64,000 bases of DNA, taken from contig CAWJAY010000052.1 in the NCBI GenBank assembly GCA_963840925.1, forward strand, positions 14,919 to 78,918. The letters run 5' to 3'. The notes under the pieces are model-generated. The model was not told where the DNA came from. It saw nothing but the letters and a program-made list of their open reading frames with translations, and did not search any database. Positions 61,644 through 64,000 of the stretch are shown here, piece by piece (the first letter of the stretch is position 1; every line of letters begins with the position of its first letter). The stretch is from DATAOG01 sp963840925 (GTDB taxonomy: Bacteria; Pseudomonadota; Alphaproteobacteria; Geminicoccales; Geminicoccaceae). The position numbers and the translations under genes were made by a program.

Positions 61644-62093
61644 ATGGCGGCCACCATCGATCCGAACTACTTCGTCAATCAAGCAGTAGCCGTCGGCCAC
61701 ATCATGCGGCGGACGGGCTGGGATCGCGACCGGGCGCTCGCCTGGCTGATCGTCGAGGCGGAGCACGGCGGCTTGGTGAAGCCGGTCTTGTACGGGCATC
61801 ACCCGCCCTACCGGCTCGTCGAGCTCGTGGCGGCGTTGAAGACCGTCGAGGCCGCGCCCCAGTCCAAGGTAGGCCGGCCGGCCAAGTACGACTGGGAAAG
61901 CGCAGTGCTTGCGGTTTTTGGGCGGATTTTTCGTGGCGAGGTCCCGGACCCAACTGGCAGGGGCGAGGTCGCCGAGGTCGCACGCCTGTTGGCGCAGTGG
62001 TTTTCCGACCAATGGGATCAGTACCCCGGCGAAACCGAGTTGAAGAAGCACGCTCGTCGGCTCCTCAAAGAAGTCAAGAAGGGCGATAAGTAG
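61644..62093 (+). CDS. hypothetical protein of alphaproteobacterial integrated elements
   Basis: A 149-residue protein. Residues 77-84 read GRPAKYDW, a motif I know from proteins of integrated elements that carry a helical C-terminal part like WFSDQWDQYPGETELKKHARRLLKEV. The N-terminal part (VNQAVAVGHIMRRTGWDRDRALAWLI) is helical. DNA binding is plausible but unproven. It opens the right-hand element. Confidence 0.65.
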   Translation: MAATIDPNYFVNQAVAVGHIMRRTGWDRDRALAWLIVEAEHGGLVKPVLYGHHPPYRLVELVAALKTVEAAPQSKVGRPAKYDWESAVLAVFGRIFRGEVPDPTGRGEVAEVARLLAQWFSDQWDQYPGETELKKHARRLLKEVKKGDK

Positions 62094-62171
62094 TTAACGA
62101 CCGTTTTCGGCCGACACGTCGCTCGCGTTTATGCTTCGCCCTTGTCGATCCACGACCGAGGCGAGCCACTA

Positions 62172-62375
62172 ATGACCGATGACCGCACCCTTGCTGAGGA
62201 CCGGCTTCAGGGCGCTCGGGAGATTGCGGAATTCCTGGGCACCAACGAGCGCCGCGTCCGCCACCTGCGGGCGCTCAACAAGCTTCCGATCGCGATCGAA
62301 GGCCGGCGCGGCTTGGTCGCCTCGAAGCAGGTTCTTCGGGAGTATTGGACCCGGATCGTTCGCAGCAAAGACTGA
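62172..62375 (+). CDS. small HTH (AlpA/excisionase-like) protein
   Basis: A 67-residue winged-helix-like DNA-binding protein: QGAREIAEFLGTNERRVRHL followed by RALNKLPIAIEGRRGLVASK. The pattern (initiation by a helix-turn-helix, then a basic wing) is that of excisionase/AlpA regulators in prophages and integrative elements. The start at MTDDRTL is preferred to the upstream frame extension. Confidence 0.7.
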   Translation: MTDDRTLAEDRLQGAREIAEFLGTNERRVRHLRALNKLPIAIEGRRGLVASKQVLREYWTRIVRSKD

Positions 62376-62498
62376 AGACGGGACAGCCTGCCCGCACCTA
62401 GCTGGCAGGCTGTCGTCACTTTCGGTTTGTTCCACGGCGGCGGTTGGACGCCGGTTACTGAGGGTAGCGACTATGATGCTTCTTCTCGAGGTTCCATC

Positions 62499-63080
62499 AT
62501 GGTGATCAAGTTGGACGTTTCTCCCGATGATCCGTTCGAGGACCTCGACAGCCTCCGCCTCGGACAGGACTTCACCGGCACCGGAGCTGAGAAGCTGCTG
62601 AACCGGATCCCGGTCCGAAAGCCTCACCGACAGGAGTTTATCCGGGTCCGGCCCGGCGAGGGGCATCGGTTGGACACCGCCATGGTCGAGCTGAAGGAGG
62701 ACCGGGAGTGGTACATCGTGAGCCCGTCCGCCCGGCCCTTGGTGCTCGAGGAACTTCGGCCGGTGCGCTTGATGACCGCGATCACGCGGCAGGGCGTCGT
62801 GTTCCTCTGGCCGGCTATCCTGCCCGGCCCTGATGGGCGCGTGAACGCCTGGCACGCCAGCGCGCTCGAGGCCGCTGAACTCGCCGAGAGCAGTTGGATC
62901 AGGATGGCGGCCAATCGGTCGCTCGGCGCGTATGAGATCTATCGAGCTCTCGGCGAGCTGCCGCCGCCCACGTGGCCGGATAAGAGCCTCGGCGAGTTGA
63001 TGGCGATCGCCTTCAAAAACGGCACCCTCGTCACCCGCGAGGATCACCCGCTGGTGCAGCGCCTGACCGGTCGCTCGTAG
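62499..63080 (+). CDS. hypothetical protein linked to phage-type DNA polymerase
   Basis: A 193-residue soluble protein (IPVRKPHRQEFIRVRPGEGH, ELKEDREWYIVSPSARPLVL, VFLWPAILPGPDGRVNAWHASALEAAELAE). It ends two bases before the polymerase gene, so the two are likely co-translated. I recall this protein family travelling with such polymerases in integrated elements, but its role is unknown; a replication accessory is a guess. Confidence 0.65.
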   Translation: MVIKLDVSPDDPFEDLDSLRLGQDFTGTGAEKLLNRIPVRKPHRQEFIRVRPGEGHRLDTAMVELKEDREWYIVSPSARPLVLEELRPVRLMTAITRQGVVFLWPAILPGPDGRVNAWHASALEAAELAESSWIRMAANRSLGAYEIYRALGELPPPTWPDKSLGELMAIAFKNGTLVTREDHPLVQRLTGRS

Positions 63081-63082
63081 CG

Positions 63083-64000
63083 GTGGACAGGTTCAGCGAA
63101 ATCTGGTGCGTCGACTACGAGTTCGGCGGCGGTCCAGGTGAGCGCCCGTCAGTCGTCTGCCTCGCCGCTCGCGAGCTGCGCTCAGGGCGGCTGATCCGAC
63201 TGTGGCAGGATGAGCTCGGGGACCGGCCGCCCTACCCCACGGGGCCGGACACCCTGTTCGTCGCCTACTACGCGAGCGCCGAGTGCGGCTGCCACCTGGC
63301 CCTCGGCTGGCCCCTGCCGTCGCGCGTCCTCGATCTGTACGCAGAGTTTGGGCTCAAGACGAACGGTTTACCGAGACCCTGCGGCCGCGGCCTACTCGGC
63401 GCCCTGGTAGTGCATGGTCTCGACGCCATGGCCGGTGCTGAGAAGGACGACCTGCGCCAGCTGGCGCTTCGGGGCGGGCCCTGGTCGGCGGAAGAGCGCA
63501 AGGCGCTCCTGGACTACTGTCAGCGGGACGCGGACGCGCTCGCTGACCTGCTCCCCCGCATGCTGCCGGCGATCACCAAGCGACCGGGGGATCTCGGGCG
63601 CGCCCTGCTGCGGGGGCGCTACATGGTCGCCAGCGCGCGGATGGAACACGCCGGGATCCCGGTCGCCCTGCCGACGCTGGAGCGCCTCAAGCGACACTGG
63701 GGCGCGATCAAGGGACACCTGATCGCCGAGGTCGACCAGGACTTCGGCGTCTACGACGGCACCAGCTTCCGGCTGGCCCGCTTCGCCGAGTTCCTCGCCA
63801 GTCGCGGGATCGCCTGGCCGCGCACCGCGACCGGTAGGTTGGCGGTGGACGACGACACCTTCCGCGAGCGGGCGAAGGCCCATCCCGAGCTGGCGCCGCT
63901 GCGGGAGCTGCGCCACGCTCTGAGCGAGCTGAGGCTCAACGCCCTGAGCGTCGGCCAGGACAGCCGCAACAGGTGCGTGCTCTGGGCGTTCGGCGCGTCG
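63083..64000 (+). CDS. family A DNA polymerase, exonuclease part (partial, runs off window)
   Basis: An open frame of 306 codons from GTG 63083 to the window end. A DEDD exonuclease domain is seen: D-x-E as WCVDYEFGG, and the third motif LLDYCQRDADALADLL. It is followed by ALRGRYMVASARMEHAGIPV and the pre-polymerase segment LRHALSELRLNALSVGQDSRNRCVLWAFGAS. In homologues that segment continues into TGRNQPS and the polymerase core. Such PolA-like enzymes replicate phages and integrative elements. The palm domain lies beyond the window. Confidence 0.75.
   Translation, partial: MDRFSEIWCVDYEFGGGPGERPSVVCLAARELRSGRLIRLWQDELGDRPPYPTGPDTLFVAYYASAECGCHLALGWPLPSRVLDLYAEFGLKTNGLPRPCGRGLLGALVVHGLDAMAGAEKDDLRQLALRGGPWSAEERKALLDYCQRDADALADLLPRMLPAITKRPGDLGRALLRGRYMVASARMEHAGIPVALPTLERLKRHWGAIKGHLIAEVDQDFGVYDGTSFRLARFAEFLASRGIAWPRTATGRLAVDDDTFRERAKAHPELAPLRELRHALSELRLNALSVGQDSRNRCVLWAFGAS

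Noticed and set aside
1..64000. CRISPR arrays or tandem repeat arrays
   Set aside because: Reading through the window I found no regularly spaced direct repeats.

Overview
The window is high-GC bacterial DNA. From about 6.8 kb rightwards it reads as an alphaproteobacterial chromosome. The evidence is a conserved maf-aroE-coaE-dnaQ block, yebC-ruvC-ruvA, hslVU, a sigma54-type glnB-glnA unit, an HWE-type histidine kinase, an NdvA-like glucan exporter and a tRNA-His with G-1. A Rhodospirillales/Geminicoccaceae-like host is my inference. The first 6.5 kb looks different: a lipoprotein sugar-binding protein, two permeases and a NagZ-type hexosaminidase, resembling actinobacterial chitobiose (DasABC-like) operons. 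This stretch carries four single-base frameshifts and ends inside a broken IS5-type transposase. It is either a decaying foreign segment or an assembly join.

Layout. 0-6.5 kb: end of an ABC-2 permease, decayed sequence with an IS630 remnant and a tRNA-Lys 3' half (att-like), then the sugar transporter/nagZ operon. 6.5-13.5 kb: a graveyard with a truncated FAD amine oxidase, an intact MFS transporter, an amidase tail and a dihydroxyacetone-kinase operon. Its dhaM has an internal deletion and a nonsense codon, and its dhaL is split by a 1171-bp IS5-family element with a 3-bp target duplication; tRNA-His follows. 13.6-15.8 kb: glnB-glnA. 15.9-19 kb: a divergent copper-amine-oxidase-like gene and an IS256-family element. 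19.5-30.8 kb: a co-oriented surface-glycan locus of an epimerase, a fusion of an inactive-looking glycoside hydrolase to an epimerase, a B12/radical SAM protein, a GT4 glycosyltransferase, three CgeB-like glycosyltransferases and an NdvA-like exporter. 30.8-34 kb: topoisomerase IB, a receiver-only regulator and an HWE kinase. 34-39.4 kb: a multicopper oxidase facing a TTQ amine dehydrogenase cluster (mauBEDA plus diheme cytochrome c). 41.5-47.8 kb: a catabolic operon of a zinc dehydrogenase, an enolase-superfamily enzyme and a four-gene ABC importer. 47.9-61.4 kb: housekeeping genes. 61.5-64 kb: the left part of an integrated phage-like element carrying a family A DNA polymerase.

How the genes fit together. 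Amine oxidation recurs (TTQ dehydrogenase, Cu-oxidase-like protein, dead FAD amine oxidase) beside nitrogen assimilation by GlnA under PII control. The glycan locus is the best candidate for an undescribed pathway. It joins nucleotide-sugar epimerisation, a presumably non-hydrolytic sugar-binding TIM barrel, radical chemistry and four glycosyl transfers in one translationally coupled run. Several genes carry single frameshifts (27.4-28.5 kb and 29.0-30.8 kb), so base-level errors must be excluded before they are called pseudogenes.
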